A stretch of 64,000 nt of DNA, from positions 806,447 to 870,446 of the forward strand of contig JAIUJO010000159.1 of NCBI GenBank assembly GCA_023846275.1, given 5' to 3'. The DNA comes from Vanilla planifolia. Its lineage: Eukaryota; Streptophyta; Magnoliopsida; Asparagales; Orchidaceae. The position numbers and the translations under genes were made by a program. Each line of letters opens with the position of its first letter. Position 1 is the first letter of the stretch. Positions 33,852-49,700 of this stretch are shown piece after piece. The notes under the pieces are model-generated. The model did not search any database, was not told the DNA's origin, and saw only the letters and a list, made by a program, of their open reading frames with translations.

Positions 33852-34768
33852 CTAATGTGCACCCACCCACTCACTAATCTTGGCAATGTCCCAGTCCCCG
33901 TCCTCAGTGAGGCAATCTGCCACGCTTGCCGGCCAAGCTGTCTCCATATTAATGAATGTAGGCCAACTGCAAATACGAAGGAAGCCTAGCCAATTATCTT
34001 CCTCGAACCTCGCAATCTTCCCATCACCAATTCTCCATAAAAAATTCACTATCGCGGTTGGCATTGCCTCCAGAACCAGCTTGCATGCTTGGGAAGCATT
34101 CCAAGGAATCCTCAAGGCGGTATGCGTCATGTTATACTTCCGCCTCATGGTGTCCACCCAGGGGCTGTCCTTGTGGCTCAATAAGCACCTACATTGCTTC
34201 ATAAGTAGGACGAACTGCCAATTGCAAAGATCCCGAAGCCCAAGGCCTCTGACGTCCTTCGGTAGAGTGATTTTATGCCAGGACGCATAATGCATCGACT
34301 GCGTGTTGCTCACCCCACACCACAGGAAGCTCCGAATTCTCCTTTTGATCTCATCAACAACATGCATGTGCATGTCACAATGGCTAAGTATATAGCTCGG
34401 GATGGTGTTGAGGACCGAGGAGGCGAGGGTCGCTCTGCCAACCAGCAACAAAGGGTGAATTCGTCAACAAGCAATGTAGGCTTCCAGCTTGTGAATTAGG
34501 AAGTCAAAATCCTTTCTCTTGAGCCACCTAGCTGCAATCGACACTCCCAGGTACGTAAGAGTAGACCCACACGCCATGTTGAGCTTCTCTGCCACTAGCT
34601 TAGTCTTCTTTCTGCTACTTCTCCTACTGAGAAAAACACTGGGCTTAGAGAGGTTCACTTGTAGGCCCGTGGCATTACTAAAATTCTTCATGACTTTGCA
34701 CACCGCACTCGTGGCCTTACGCGTAGCATCTGCAAGAGGACATCATCTGCATAAAGCAGGGGGACATT
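33852..34768 (-). pseudogene. Younger LINE: C-terminal part of reverse transcriptase and following region
   Basis: VPLLYADDVLL (34,768-34,734) is RT motif C with both catalytic Asp residues intact. A one-base shift follows near 34,733. The frame then continues from about 34,720 with VCKVMKNFSNATGLQVNLSK (family N-x-K-S block) and YLGVSIAARWLKRKDF, to an in-frame TGA at 34,461-34,463. The same frame resumes with VGRATLASSVLNTIPSYIL and YASWHKITLPKDVRGLG, matching the G-R-x-x-L-I-x-x-V-L-x-x-I-P-x-Y and W-x-x-x-x-x-P-K-x-x-G-G-L-G blocks usual after the RT palm in plant LINEs. It ends at 33,852. Everything N-terminal to motif C is missing. The TGA is one G-to-A change from Trp. Confidence 0.88.
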
Positions 34769-34770
34769 TT

Positions 34771-37700
34771 AATTATGTAGTAATATTAATAAATAATAAA
34801 TAAAAGAAATATGAAAAATTGTAAGCAAAAGTTGCATTCTAAGATAGTAAGGTGATTGAAAGTAACATCATTAATAGTAAAAGAAGGTATCAATTGAATT
34901 ATACTGTAAAGCATGCCAAAATCATACAAAATAAGACATTTAAAACATAAAATTGAACATTTATTTCAAGAAGGCTTGTCATGAAGAGTTAAAAATCATT
35001 TGTTTTATCTTGATTTGACTACATTTGCAATTACTACATATTATAATATTAAACAAGAATAAATAATAAAAAAATTATCTTAATACTAAGAAAAAATATG
35101 TTAATTATGAAATTAGCTAAGTTAAAGAAATGTAATATATACAAATTGAATGATGCAAACATCATATGGGAGGATATTTAGAGTTAAAATAAAAATGAGA
35201 AAAATTATGTAGGAAATTTAATTTCCAAGAAACTAAGGATATTAAGTTTGATGTTCTAGATAATCTTATTAGTTGCAAATCAAGATGCCATCTAAACAAC
35301 ATAAAAGATAGAAAACAAAATATCTAAAAATTTAGGAATAAATATTTGGTTGGATAAAGTTAATGAAGTTGCATCCAATGATATTTATTTCTTCTTGATA
35401 AGTCCATGTTCAGAGTTACTATGAATTACAAATATGAATAAGTTTAAATAATAATAAATTATTATTTTTATATTATGTAAATATTTATTAAAGAAAAAAT
35501 TAGATAAATTGAAATAATGTCACATAACATGATTGATCAAACATAAAGCTCACAAGAGAAGAGATTTATAGTAACTTAGTAATATATAAAAATAAAAAAA
35601 TTGATCATATAAGATGAATTATTCAAGAAATTTATATTAAATGATAGTAATGAGAAGTAAATTATTTAATGACCATTTAATCTTATTAAAATTTCTCAGA
35701 ACTTCTACTTAAACAAATAAATAAAATATTAAACATTGCAAAAATATTTATTTAAATTGATAGTGGTGGTCGAGACGAGTTCAATGACATTTGTTCGATC
35801 ACGATTTGACCTTATGTTGAACTTCTATGAATTATCAAAGTAAATATTCATATAAAATAATATGTTATTATTTTATTAATAAGAATATATATAAAATAGT
35901 TGAAACAACAAAAATTAAAGGAATATAATATAATCAAAAACAAGGAATTTAGAGGTCACATAGATGTAGTTTCAAGCCTTATAGTAACATAAAAATTTCA
36001 AATCGAAATATTTATTTAAATTAGATAAATTATACAAGAAACATTCACCCCAAGAAAGTAAATAGATTATGTGTAGCATCCTTAATCACAAGCTTATCTA
36101 CAAATCATAATATCTTATAAATGATTCAAAAAATGTAGAAATCTTTTTAAAAAATATAGAAATAAATATTTAGGTTTATAGTCCTTGTTAATATGACTCC
36201 AAACACGTTTAATTCATCCTAACAAACTTCATTTGCAATTACCACAAATTACATAACTAAATAGTAGAAATGAAAATAAATTACATTTCAAGTATTAAGT
36301 AAGTACATAAGTTAAAGATGAAAAAATGATAAATTGAATTAATTTAATATAACTAAATCAAAGTAATGTATGTATCATATGAGAGGAGATTTATAGTTAT
36401 ATCATGATATAAAAAAATTTAAGAGAAAAATTTTAAGAAATAAGGTAAATTATATGGGAAATGTTTTCAACATATTAAGGAGATGGAGTATAGGTTCATT
36501 AATCATTTAATTTGGCATGAATTAAAATGTATCATAAAGTGTGACAAAATTAACAAAACATATTTAGAAATGTAGAAATGAATATGTAATTGGATAGAGC
36601 TTATTAAAATGGTCAGAATACTTTTATTTAATTTTAATTCAACATGAATTGTAATTATTATGAATACCGAAAGAAAACATGTATAAATACAATTAAACTA
36701 TTATTTTAACATTAAGTAAATATATATTAAAGTTGAATTGACACAAACTAAAAAATATAGTATAAACAAATTACATAATTTAATTATCATGTATGATGAG
36801 ATTTTGTGTTAGTAACAACCAAATTTAGTTTAAGGTCTTCAATCTAGAAATTAATTGTGAATCAAAATATTTGGTAAGGCATGCAAAAACCCTAGAAAAT
36901 AAACTATTTAAAATATATAAAAGAAATTTGTGAGGGTCACATGTGAGGAGACTTAGTGCTACTTGGTGATATGTCTAAATTAAAGAAAGATATTTGAAAA
37001 AATGAGATGAATTATCCTATATTGTGGCATTTCATTACATTAAGGAAATTGGGTGTAGCATCATCAAATGTTAAATCCCCTACAATTAAAAATGTCTCCT
37101 AAAAATTTGTTATTGTTTTTCCATTTTACCACGCTTTCTCTTTATTTTTTTCAAAGATATTAAGTACACTATGAAATAAATAAATAAAATATCTTGATCA
37201 AGTGTTACTTTAAATTATTATGAATTAAGGAAGTTAATAAACATAAAATATAACAATTTTTTTCATATTAATTAAATATATATTAAAGTTAAAAAACAAA
37301 TAAATTGTAATAGTAGATTATAGTCAAACCAAAGTGATGTAATGGTAACATGAGAGGACATTAAGAGTTATATAGTAATATAATAATATCAAAAAAAAGA
37401 AATGGGTTGAATTGTATATAAAATTGCATTTCAATTTTTGATGGTGATCAAGTGTATTGCCCTTGAACATTAAATCAAGTGCAATTTGAAATATCTAAGG
37501 AAGCATGCCAAAACCTTAAGAAAAAGTTATTTAAGAAAATAAAAATGAATGTATAATTGAATACAGCTGATGAGGCAAGTACAATGCTATCACTTTCATC
37601 TATATTAAATCTTGTTTGTAATTAGTAAGCTTATCGTACTAAATTAGCAAAAATAATAATAAATTTAAGTAATTTAATAAAAAAAATTAATGAAATGTAA

Positions 37701-40700
37701 AGCTTAGATATGAGCAAACTTATGGTTATGTAGTATTATATCCAAGTGAAACCGAAAACATTTGAGAAAATAAGAAAACTTATATGGCAAACTAGCATTT
37801 GAAGAAAATAAGGCGTTAGTGTGTAACATCTTTGATATTAAAATTAGGATAGATCAAAATGATTCATAAAAAATGGGAAAATAAAAGGAAATAAAATATT
37901 AACAAAAGTAGAATTGAACATTTAATGGGATAGAGCCCATTCAAAGGTCTCCGACAAGATTTGTTTGATCTCAATCATACCTAATTAGAGTCACTACAAA
38001 CTACACAAGAAAATAAGCTAAATAATGATAAATTATTTCTGTAATGTATAGTAGATATGTATTAAAGCTAAAAAGAGATAAATATATGTAATCTAATATA
38101 GCTAAATTAAAGAAACAATTTGGAAAAAAATGAAAAACATTGCATAAGAAAGTTGCTTCCTATGATACTAATGAGTGTTGTGTAATATACTAAATTATCA
38201 AATTATGTCTGAATGAAAATGACTCATAAATCATTCAAAAGCCCAAAATAATAAAAAATTAAAAAATATTAAGTGAATATTTAATTAGATAGAGCTTGTC
38301 AAGGCTAGTAAATGAAAAAGATATTTAAAGTTGTATAGTAACATAACCAAATAAACCAAAAAACTCTTTAGAAATAAAATAAATAGCACTAAAGATTTAT
38401 ATTCTAAGATACTAGGTATATGAAGTTTTGATATCCTTGATCACTAAGTAAAGTACAAATCAAAATATCTTATAAAATATCATATAATGCTAAAAAAAGA
38501 AAATATTGAAATATATTAAAAAGAATATTTTCCTGGATAGAGGTCATTGACATGAGTCAAATAAGACTTGTTTCATTTTAGTACAAGTTGATTTGAAATT
38601 ATTATCAATTATCAAATTAAACTTGATATGGTATAAATTAGAGTAATGTAATATATCAAAATTAATGCTTTGTAAAAGTCACTTGAGCAGAGATTTATAG
38701 TTTGATAGTAATGCAACAAACAAAAAGTTAGAAATTTGAATAAACGAGATATACTATATAGGAAAAGCTTACTCTAAGACACTAAGGAGAACAACTATGG
38801 CACCCTCGACCATCAAATTTGGTACAAATTCTCATATCTCATAGAATGTGTAAAAAATATTGAAAAAATATTTAATTAGATAGGGCTTGTCTAGATGAGT
38901 TCAAAGAAGTTTTTTGTGTTTATCAAACCATGTTGGAATTACCACTTATTTGAAAAGCAAATATCAAATAATAATAAAAATTAATTATTTTAATGATAAG
39001 TAATATTTATTAAATCTAAAATAAGATAAATGAAACTAATTCAAAATTATCAAAACAATGTGATGTAAAGGCCACATGATATTAGATATAAAGTTGCATT
39101 GTAATATGATTAAATAAAATTAAAACATTTGATGAAATCAAATTTATTTTAAGAGAAAGTCACATTCTATGATGCTAAAGAATCAATTATAACTTCTGTC
39201 CCAATCAAATAATGTGCAAATGAAATTACCTATTATAGCATACTAAAAACTTACGAAATGGACATAAATAAAAATAAATTATTATTTTAATATTAAATAC
39301 AAATACATTAAAGTTGAAATTAAATAAATTGAGTTAATGTAATATAATCCAAAAAGAGCAATATAAAGGTCACATGGTATGATGTTTAGAATTACTTAAT
39401 AATATATCAAAATAAGAGAGAAAAATTTTAAAAATAAAGATAAATTATATGAAAAAATTTTTATTTTGACATAGGTAGTAAATTAATTTTTTCATCCTTG
39501 ATCTTCCAATTTTGAACTAATTTAGAAGTAAATATTTATTTGATTAGAGCTTATCAATAAAGCCCAACAAAATCTGTTTCATGTTGATCTATCATCTTTT
39601 GGAATTATAGTGAATTATTTAAGTGAATATGAATAATTAACAATGGATAAAAATTTTAATTACATATTATTTTGGCTGGTGGCATTGATTCACTTTGAAA
39701 TAAGGTGAGGGTTGAAATGGAGAAGATTAAGTGTTACAGAATAATGTTTGTAAAGCAAATTAAGGCAATGTAATGGGTACACAAGATGAGATTTGAGTTA
39801 AGTTATAAAATAACAAAATTAAAGTAAACTCTTTAAAGAAATAAGATAAATTCCATGGAAAGTTTCATTCCAAGGTACTAAGGAGATCAAGAGTAGCATT
39901 TCTTATCATTAAATCAGGTAAGATTCAAAATCTCTATATAGCATGCTGTTGTGATGGAGAAAGAAAATAATGAAGAACTTCAAATTTAATATATAATGAA
40001 ATAGAGCAATTCAAGAAGAGTCCAATTTTATTTATTTTGTTTCAATTAGATCACATTTATAATTACAATGAATTACCAAAGTAAATAGTGATAAATAATA
40101 AGAAATTTATTTTTTAACACTAAACAACTATAGAGTTTCTTTGAGAATAAAATAAATTTAAGCACTATGGCAAAACCAACGTAAGTTAATATAAATTGGC
40201 ATGATAGGATACTTTGTGGTACAAAGTATGGTGACTAAATTAAAGCAAAAACTTGGAACAAATGACATAAATTACACAAGAAACTTGCAATTAATTAAAC
40301 TAAGAAGATATAATGTAACATACTTGATGATCAAATTAGCACAAATAAAAATATCTTCTAAAGTATGGCCAAGTAATAGAAAATAAAATATTTTAAAATA
40401 TAGAATTGAATATTTAAATTGAACCTCGCATTAATCAAACCCCATTTGGATTTAATACAATGCACTAAACAAATGTAAGGCATAAATTACTAAAGCAAAA
40501 TAAGCATACATTAAAAAAATATATTTTTTTAAAATTGCTAAAAATATATTGAAGCATAAATGAGAGCAACTAATGCAATCTAACACAACCACAAAGAAAC
40601 ATAAAACTATAACAGATGTATCATAAATCCTGCCAAAAAAATGAGAAAATATTTTTAAATATAAAAAATAATATATAATTATATAGACTTCATCAAGGTG

Positions 40701-43700
40701 AGCCAAATGACATTTCTTTTCATTGGACCTCATTGGAATTACTACAAAAAGTAGAAGCTAATAATTATAAATATTAATAAAATATTATTTAAATATTACA
40801 TAATTATATAATAAAAATAAAATAAGATAAATTAAAGTAATGTATTATATTAAATAAAAGTGAAAACTTTAAAGAAACAACATAAATTGCAAAAGAAAAT
40901 GTCTTTCCTTGATTGTAAGGAGATTGACTATAACATCTTCAATTATAAAATTAGTGAAGAATCGAAATGTCTCTTACAGAATCTCGAAGCAATAAAAAAT
41001 AAAATATTACAAAAATATAAAAATTGATTATTTGATTGGATGAGCACATGAAGATGAGTGTGTTGATGTTGGTCATTTCTCGATAAGACCTTCATTTGAA
41101 TTTGATAAAATGAATGAATGTAACATAGAAAAATTTAGGGTTTATAAAGGTCACATAAGAGAAGATTTAGACTTATAAAATGATCTAATAAAATCAAAAA
41201 AAAAAGTTTAAAAAAAGAAGAGAAATTACACTAGAAACTTGCATTCAAGGATACTAAAGAGATTGATTGTAATACTCTCAAACAAGAAATTAGGTATAAA
41301 TCAAATGTCTCATAAAATATTTGAAAACTTATAAAAAATATTCATGATGATAAAAAATATAAAGATAAAAAGGACACAAGAAGATGAGTCTACATATATT
41401 TATTTGGTGTGTTGGATGAGATTTAGGATTTCTATGAATTATCTTACTAAAAATTCTTAAATATAATAAAATAGTTTTTTAATATTAGGAAAATTTAAAT
41501 TAGAACTAAAATTACGTTTTTAAAAAGCAATGTAAGATAACCAAAGAAAGGTGGTGTAAAAGTCATAAGGGAGGAAATTTAGTGTTACATGGTTACACTA
41601 CCAAATACAAGAAAAAATTTCCAAAAAATGAGGCAACGTATTACAGGAAAGTTGCATTGCATGATGCTAAGGAGGTCGTTAAATACAAATAAAATTTTTT
41701 CATAAGAAGTGCCAAAATTATTGTGAAAAACTATTTAAAAATTTAAAAACAGATATTTAGATAAGTCATGCACATCAAGTAGAGCAGACAATGTTTTTTT
41801 ATTTCAATAAGTCATCCTTAAGAATTATTGGAAACTATCAGATTAATTAAGTGTAAATGAAAATAAATTATTATTCTAATTTTAAGTATATATTAACCTT
41901 GAAATCTTATAAATTGGAGAAATTAGCAAAACCAATTCAAGGACCTCAAAGGGTCACATAAATCTAGATTTAGAGAAATCTAGTAATTTAATGATGAATC
42001 TTTCATCTTGATTAGACCTCATTTGGAATAAGATAAATTAAAGAAATATAAATATAATAAAATAAAAAAGATATAACTATCACATTAGAGAAGAATTAAT
42101 ATTTCACAATAAAATAAAAAATTATAGGAGAAATTCTTTAAGAAATTAGATAAATTACACGAGAAAATTGAATTCAAAGATAATAAGTAGAGTGAGCATA
42201 GCTTCCTTAATAATCATATTTTGCAAGAATCAAAATGTGTTGTTCAATATATAAAAGCAAAATTGAAGTTATTTAAAGGCCACATGAGAATATATTTAAA
42301 GTTACATAGTATTTTTGACTAGATAGTTACATATCAAGACACTTTGGAGATATTATATTATGTTATTCCTAAAATCCAGTGTGAATAAAAATGTCTCATA
42401 AAACAACTAAAACCATACAAAATAGAATATAGAAAAATTTTAAATAGAGACTTCTATAAGTTAAGGCTTATTGGGTTTACTACAATGATGCGTCTCATTT
42501 GAAAAAAATGTTGTTTTAATGTTAAGTGTATATGTATATATATTAATCCTTAAATCAAAAAAATTAAAACTATATATTATAACCAAAACAAAGTGATGCA
42601 ATACTGACATGGAACGAGCTTCAAAATTGTATGATAATATAACAAAATCAAGTAAAATATTTCAATTGATGTGATAAATTATATAAGAAAGTTGTATTCT
42701 AAAACACTGTGGAGATAGAGAGTAAGTAGCATTATTGATCAACAAATGAGGAAATAATCAAAATTACTCATTAAGAATTCTAAAGCCATAGAAAATAAAA
42801 TATATAAAAATTACAAATTTAATAAAGCTCATCGAGATGAGTCCAACCACCATTGTTTTTATTGCTTAGGAATTATCTTGAATTATAGTGAAAATAAAAT
42901 TGTATATGAATTAACAATAATAAGTTATTATTTTAATTGAAAAGATAAAAATTGAAGTAATATAATATAACAAGATAAATGTGGCATAATGGTGGCACAA
43001 CAGGAGACTTAGACTTTTGTAGTAATGCAAGAAAATCATTACAATGTATTTGAAAAAGCAAGAACAATCATAAGATAACTTTGCCAACCAAGATACCAAG
43101 GGGAAAAATAATAAAATTAAAAATGTAAAAATGTAGAATTGATTATTTGAGCAGATAGAGTTTGTTGAGAGAGATCAAATGATGATTAATACATCTTGGC
43201 TTTACTTCATTTGAAGTTATTATGATTTACCAAAAGAATATTTGAAAAATTTTATTAAATCAATGTAATATAAAGATTACATAAGAGGAAATCTATAGCT
43301 ATATGTAACATAACAAAACAAAAGAATCATTTTCTTAAGAAATGACACAAATGTTATGGGAAAGTTGAATTCCTTATATATTGAAATCATGTACAAATAG
43401 AAATTTCTCTTAAAGCATGTCAAAATTAAAAGCTCAAACATATTTAAAATTATAAGAATGAACATTTAATTCCATAAGTCATAACTAGATGAGCCTTACA
43501 ATCTTTATTTAGATCAGCCCTAGTATTGAATCTCTATGAAAAACTAAAATAAATAAGCATAAATAAAAATAAATTATTTTTTTTAACGTATTGAACAAGT
43601 AATGTGTCCCAATAAGAAATAAATAAGCTCTAAACTACCTTGTATTGAGGCAATGTAATATATCCTTTTCAAAGTAATTAAAGTTAGCACAAGACAAAAT

Positions 43701-46700
43701 TTTGAATGACTTACAAATATGACAAATCAAAGTGAAAATTTTGAATAAATGAGATAAATTATAACAGATGTTACATTGCAAGAAGCTAAGTAGATTGAGT
43801 GTTACATTCTCATCATCAAATAAGGTACTAATTTAAATTTCTAATAAATCAAGGAAGAACCCAAGTAAATAAAACATTTGAAAATCTAGAAATGAATAAT
43901 TTATAGAATAAAGCTTGTTAAGATAAATAAGTAATAAAGTAATAAATTACAAAAAGAATAAGTAATCAAGTAATAAATTATTTTTTAATATCAAGTAAAT
44001 TTATATTAAATCCCAATTTACAGTAACTAAAGCCATAGTATATGAACAAATTAAAGAGATAAAAGGTAAAAGGGATGAAATTTTGAGTGACATAGTAATA
44101 CAATCAAATTAGAGCAAAATGTTTCCAAAAATGAGAAAAATTATATAAGGGAGTTACAGTTTACCATACAATCATTTAGACATATGATATCTCAATCACC
44201 AAGTAAGGTACATATCAAAATGTCACATAAAATATGCTATGGCAATAGAAAATTAAATATTAAAAAATATTTTAAAAAATCTAATTGCATATAACTTATC
44301 AAGAAACTTCAATTAACATTTTTTCCTTCATATCTAAAATCATATGGAATTACTGTTAATTACCAAATTAAACAAACATTAATAATATTCAATAATTATT
44401 TTGATATTTAATAAATATATATTAGTACTAAAATTAGATAAATTAAAGAATTATAACTTTACCAAATTAAACTAAAAATAAAGGTTACAACATAAAAGAA
44501 TTAAAATTTCATATTAAAAATAAAATAAAAGAAAAAATTGAAAAAATGAGATAAATTGTACTAGAAAGTTTTGTTCCTAGATATTATGGAAATCGATTAT
44601 AGCGGCCTTATTCATAAAATCAAATGTCAATGACACTACTTTGTGAGGCATTCAAAATTTCTTAAAAATTAAATGAGCATAAAAAATATAAAAGTGAATA
44701 TTTAAAACCATAAAACTCATTAAGATGAGCTTAATATTTTTGCCTCATCTAAAAAGAATAAATAAATGTTAAAGGTTAAAGAGATAAGTTGAAGAAATAT
44801 AATAAAGCAAAATGTAAGTGATTTATGGGTCACATGAGAGTAGATTTAGATTTAAATATTAATATAAAAAAAGCAAAGAAAAAAGTTGATCAAATTATAT
44901 AAATTGTATAGGAAAATCACATTCCAAGTTACTTTGGTGAACAAACCTAAATTTCTCAATCATTAAATTAGAACCGAACTGAAATGTCTCAAAAAGTGAA
45001 CCAAAACTTAGAAAAAAAATATAAAAAATATATAAAACAATTAATATACAAATTGATAGAGCTCTTCAAAATGAGTTTAATGACTTTTGTTTGATCTCTG
45101 TTAGATCTTGTTTCAAGTTGCAAAAAGTTTTAGAACTAAATAAGCATACGTAAATAGTGAATTATAATTTTAGTATTAGATAAATATATTATAAAGTTGA
45201 AAATAGAAATATTTTTAAAAAGTAAAATAACCAATCCAAACCATTGTATCTGTTTAACATTAAAATTTAAACTATTTAGAGATATAGAAATAATTATTTA
45301 GTTGCATAGGACTCATTGAGGCAAGTGAAATTTTTTTTTTCATCTTGATCACAACTCGTTTGTAATTGTTGCAAGTTACCATTTCTAATAAGCATAAATA
45401 ACAGTAAATTTATATTCTAATATCAAGAAAACATAAATTTAATCAAAAATAAGATAAATAAATGCAATGTAATATAACCAAATCAAAGTAGTGTAAAAGT
45501 CACATGAGAGAACAAATTGACTTCTCTTCCAATATAGTCAAATTATTGAGAACATTTTGAAAAAATGAACAAATTACATTTTAAAGTGTGCAAACATATT
45601 AAATAGATCGACTATGAAATCCCATAATGCCTACTTTATCTTGATTAAAAATCAATTCAAATTATGGAAAATTACCAAAAAAACCACAAATGTTAATAAA
45701 GGTTTTAAAAATTAATAAATATTTTAAAAAAATGTCTTAAATTAAAGCAGTATAATAAATCCAAATCAAAGTACTGTAGAAGTTACACTTGAGAAGATTT
45801 GCCATTACATAATAGTATAACCAAATTAAAGTGAAGACCTATAAAAATGAGATAAATTATGCTAAAAAATTACATTCCAAGATATGTTTGAGTGCAAAAT
45901 CTTATATTGCAAAATTTTGTACGACACAAGATTTCCCAAAAGGCATGATGAAACCATTTATAATAAAACTTAGGTATTAAATATTAGTTTAATTGAGCAC
46001 GACCTATTGAGCCCAACTATGCTTATTTTTCATTGATTGATTTTCATTTGGAACCGATATGAATTACTAAAATAAGTAAACATAATTAATAACAAATTAT
46101 AACTTTAAAATCACATAAGTTCATATTATTATTGAAATGAGATAAATTGAAGTAATATAATATAGCTAATACAAGGCATTGAAAAGGTCATATATTGGTG
46201 GATTTGGAGTAGCATTGTAACATAACAAATCAAAGCAAAACATTTGAGTTAAAATGATAAATTGTGTAGGAAAGTTGGATACCAAGAGATTAAGTATATC
46301 GAATGTAAAATTTTTTATCAACAAATCATGAATGAATTGAAATATATAATAATGCAAGCTAGTGTCCTAAAAATAAAATGCCACAAACTATAAAAATAAG
46401 TAGTTTATAGGAGATAGGATGTCGAGATTGGTGAAACGACCTTTTTTAACTTGATTAGATCTTGCTTAGATTTACTATGAATTATCAAGTTAACTAAGCG
46501 ATTAATATAATAAAATATTCGTTTAAGATTAACAAATATGTATTATAAATGACATAAATTGAGTGTTTGTAATATAGGAAAAAGCAAAGAGAAGTAAATG
46601 TCACAAAAGAGAACAATTAGATTTTTATTGCAATATGACTAAATGAATGAAAAAACTTTGTAAAAAGGAGATAAACAGTATAAGGAAGTTGTATCCTGAG

Positions 46701-49700
46701 ATCATAAAGAGAACCAATATAGTATCCTTGGACATCAAATCTAGCAAGAAATAAAATTCCTTGTGAAGTTTGCCAAACTCTTAGAATTACTATCAGATCT
46801 AGTAAGAAAAAAAATGCCTAATGAAGCTTGTTTCATCTCGATCAGACCTTTCTTGTAAATACTATGAACTTTCAAATAAACTATATGAAAATAATTAAAA
46901 ATTATTAATTTAATATTAATTAAAAATTTATTTAAAAAATTAGGAAAATGAAAGAAATGTAAATTAACCAAATCAAAGTTATGTTAAGGTCACAAGAGGG
47001 AGGTTTAAAGTACTATAGTGGTATGGAAAAATCAAAACTAAAAAATAAGAAGAAATGAGATAAATTTTATGGGAAAGGTTTTTCCCAAGATACTAGAGAA
47101 ATTTATTGTATTATTCTTAAATATCAAATATTGTATAAAAAAATGTTTCACAAAACATGATCAAAATTTAGAAAAAAATATTTAAAAATAATAGAAATAA
47201 ATATTTAATTAGAGAGAGCTAATTAAGGTTATAAATGTTGTAATGAATTAAGTTGAAAATATTAAAAATAACAAAATCAATGTAATGTAGGGTTCACTTG
47301 AGAAGAGAGTTAGTCATTCATAGTAATATATTAAAATAAAAGCAGAGAGTTTTGGTGAAATGATTTATTTTACAAGAATGATGGATTCCAAAAAACTAAG
47401 AAATCCAAGTTTAGCATCCCTTATGGTCAAATCAGGTATGAATAGAAAAGCTCATAAAAGGAACCAGAACACTAGAAAATAAAATATTTAAAATTATTAC
47501 AAAGAATATTTTATTAGAAAGAACTCATTAAGTTGATCCCAACATTATTCATTTAATCTCAACAAAAACTCAATTAAAATTATTATGAATTACAAAAATA
47601 AAAAAAGAATAGATAAAATTTTTCTTTAATATAAATAGAAAATAAATTACATATTAATGAAGAGTAAGATAAATTGAATTGATATAATAGAACTAAATCA
47701 ATGCTATGTAATGTTCAATTCAGAGAATATTTAAACTTTCATCATAATATAACAAAGTCAAAGCAAAAAATTTGAAGAAATGAGGCATGTTATTGATGGA
47801 TGAATGATTCCATGAACTAAGAAGATTGAGCTTGATATGTTTAATCATCCAATATCGTACGAATTAAAATTCCTTTTAAGTTATTTGAGAATCATAAATA
47901 GGTGAAATATATTAAAAAAAACAAATGAATGTTTAATTTGATTGAGCTTATCAACTTCAGTCCAATGATGTTTATTTCATCAACATATATGCCATTTTCA
48001 TTTACTATGAATTATAAAATAAATAAATAAAAATAATAGTATGTTCCTTTGTTAATAACAAGTAAATATTTATTAAATTTAAAAGGAAATAAATTATAGC
48101 AATGTATAAAACCAAATCATATTGACATAAAGATCACGTGAGAGGGGATTTTGGGTCACATTATAATATAAACGAGATAATGCAAAATATTTGAAGAATT
48201 GGGATATAATATATGAGAAAGTTGCAATCCAAGATACAAAGAGATCCAAATTAGCATTATTAATTGTCTCATTAAGTAAGAATAAAAATATCCTATAAAA
48301 CTTTCCAAAATACTAAAAAAATATAATATTTAAAATATATAAATTATTATTTATTATGATAAATGCCATTAAGACAAGTAAAATGACATTTGTTTCATCT
48401 CATTCTAACCTTATTTGGAACTACTATAAATTAGCAAATCAAATAAGCATTAATAACTATAATGTAAATTTCTTAATATTAAGTAAATATATAAAAAGAT
48501 TGAAATAAGAAAAAATGTTGCAAAGACTAAAACCAAATCAAAGAATTAGAGAGGCAACGTTAGAAGAGAAATGGCATTACATTGTAACATATGAAAATAA
48601 AGACAAAATTTAAGGAAATGTGGTAAACTGCATTTGAATGTTGAATTCAGAAATGCTAAGGAGATATACCATGATATCCTTATTCATTATATCAGGTATG
48701 AAACAAAATGCCTGAAAAAATATACTAGAATAATAAAAATAAAACATTTAATATTTTAGAGATAAATATTTAATTATGCAAAGCTTAATAAGTTAAATCT
48801 AATGATATTTGTTTCATCTTGATTAGACCTATTTTGAATCAATTATAAAATGATAAATTAATTAAGAATAAATTATAAATTTATTATTTTTTTAAATTTA
48901 TTATGTGTAAATTAAATTTGAAAAAAAATAAATTAAAGCAAAGTTTTCTAATGAAATCAAAGCCCATGCAAATATTAAAAAAGGGAGGAATTTGCATTTC
49001 ATAGTAACATAACAAAACGAATGAGAAAATATAAAGTAATGAGATAAATTGTATGTGGAATTTTCTTTCCAAGGTATTAAGATGACTGAGTATAAAATAC
49101 TTAATCCTAAAAAAAAAAGGAAAAAAATACTAGTGTTACCTCAAGCATGTTGAAGCCATTGAAAAAAAACATAAAATTTTCGAATTGAGTATTTAATTCT
49201 ATAGAACTTGTAAAGATAATTCCAATAATATTTTGTTAGTCTTTATTAGTCATGATTTGGAATTTCTACAAAACACAATCATAAATAACCATAAATAGTA
49301 ACAAAAAATATGTATTATATTAGGAAAAAAATATAAATACCTCATAAAGGTTAATAAAAAAAGAAAAAAAAATTTAAAAATTTTAAATGGGATAGAGCTT
49401 ATTGAGATGAATCCAATAATACATCTTATCAGTTTGATCAGACTAACTTTAGAATTGTCACATAATAAAAAAGCACATATAAAAAAATTAGAATAAACAT
49501 TTATTCAAAAATAAAGTTAATATATGTTAAAGCATAGATGAGATAAATTAAAGGAATATAATACAATAAAAGAAAAAATATTAATTGTCTAACAATAAGT
49601 GTTTTAGAGTTTCATAGTTATATATCCAATCCAAAAGAAAAAATTTAAAGAAATGAGATAAATGTTATAGAAGAAATTATAATCTATGATTTTAAGGAGA

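Larger units (their letters stand above)
32661..34770 (-). mobile_element. Younger 5'-truncated LINE at the satellite orientation switch
   Basis: A 2.1-kb block visibly richer in G+C than the satellite around it. Read on the - strand it starts just before the RT active-site motif YADD (34,753-34,742). It continues through the rest of ORF2 (RT C-terminus, zinc-binding region, RNase H) to a stop at 32,752, a 3' UTR of about 75 bp and a degraded A-rich tail (T-rich at 32,661-32,676 on +). Truncation at the 5' end is typical of incomplete target-primed reverse transcription. The flanks are satellite in opposite orientations. I see no target-site duplication. It is far better preserved than the LINEs of the first 22 kb, so much younger. 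Confidence 0.9.

Noticed and set aside
33238..34499. Several + strand frames of 74-171 codons
   Set aside because: They are antisense shadows of the LINE coding sequence on the - strand, which carries the recognisable RT, zinc-binding and RNase H motifs.
32661..34775. Target-site duplication around the younger LINE
   Set aside because: The left (TTTACTATAATTC) and right (AATTATGTAGTAAT) flanks share no direct repeat. They are opposite-strand parts of the satellite, and short inverted similarity is expected from A+T-rich sequence.
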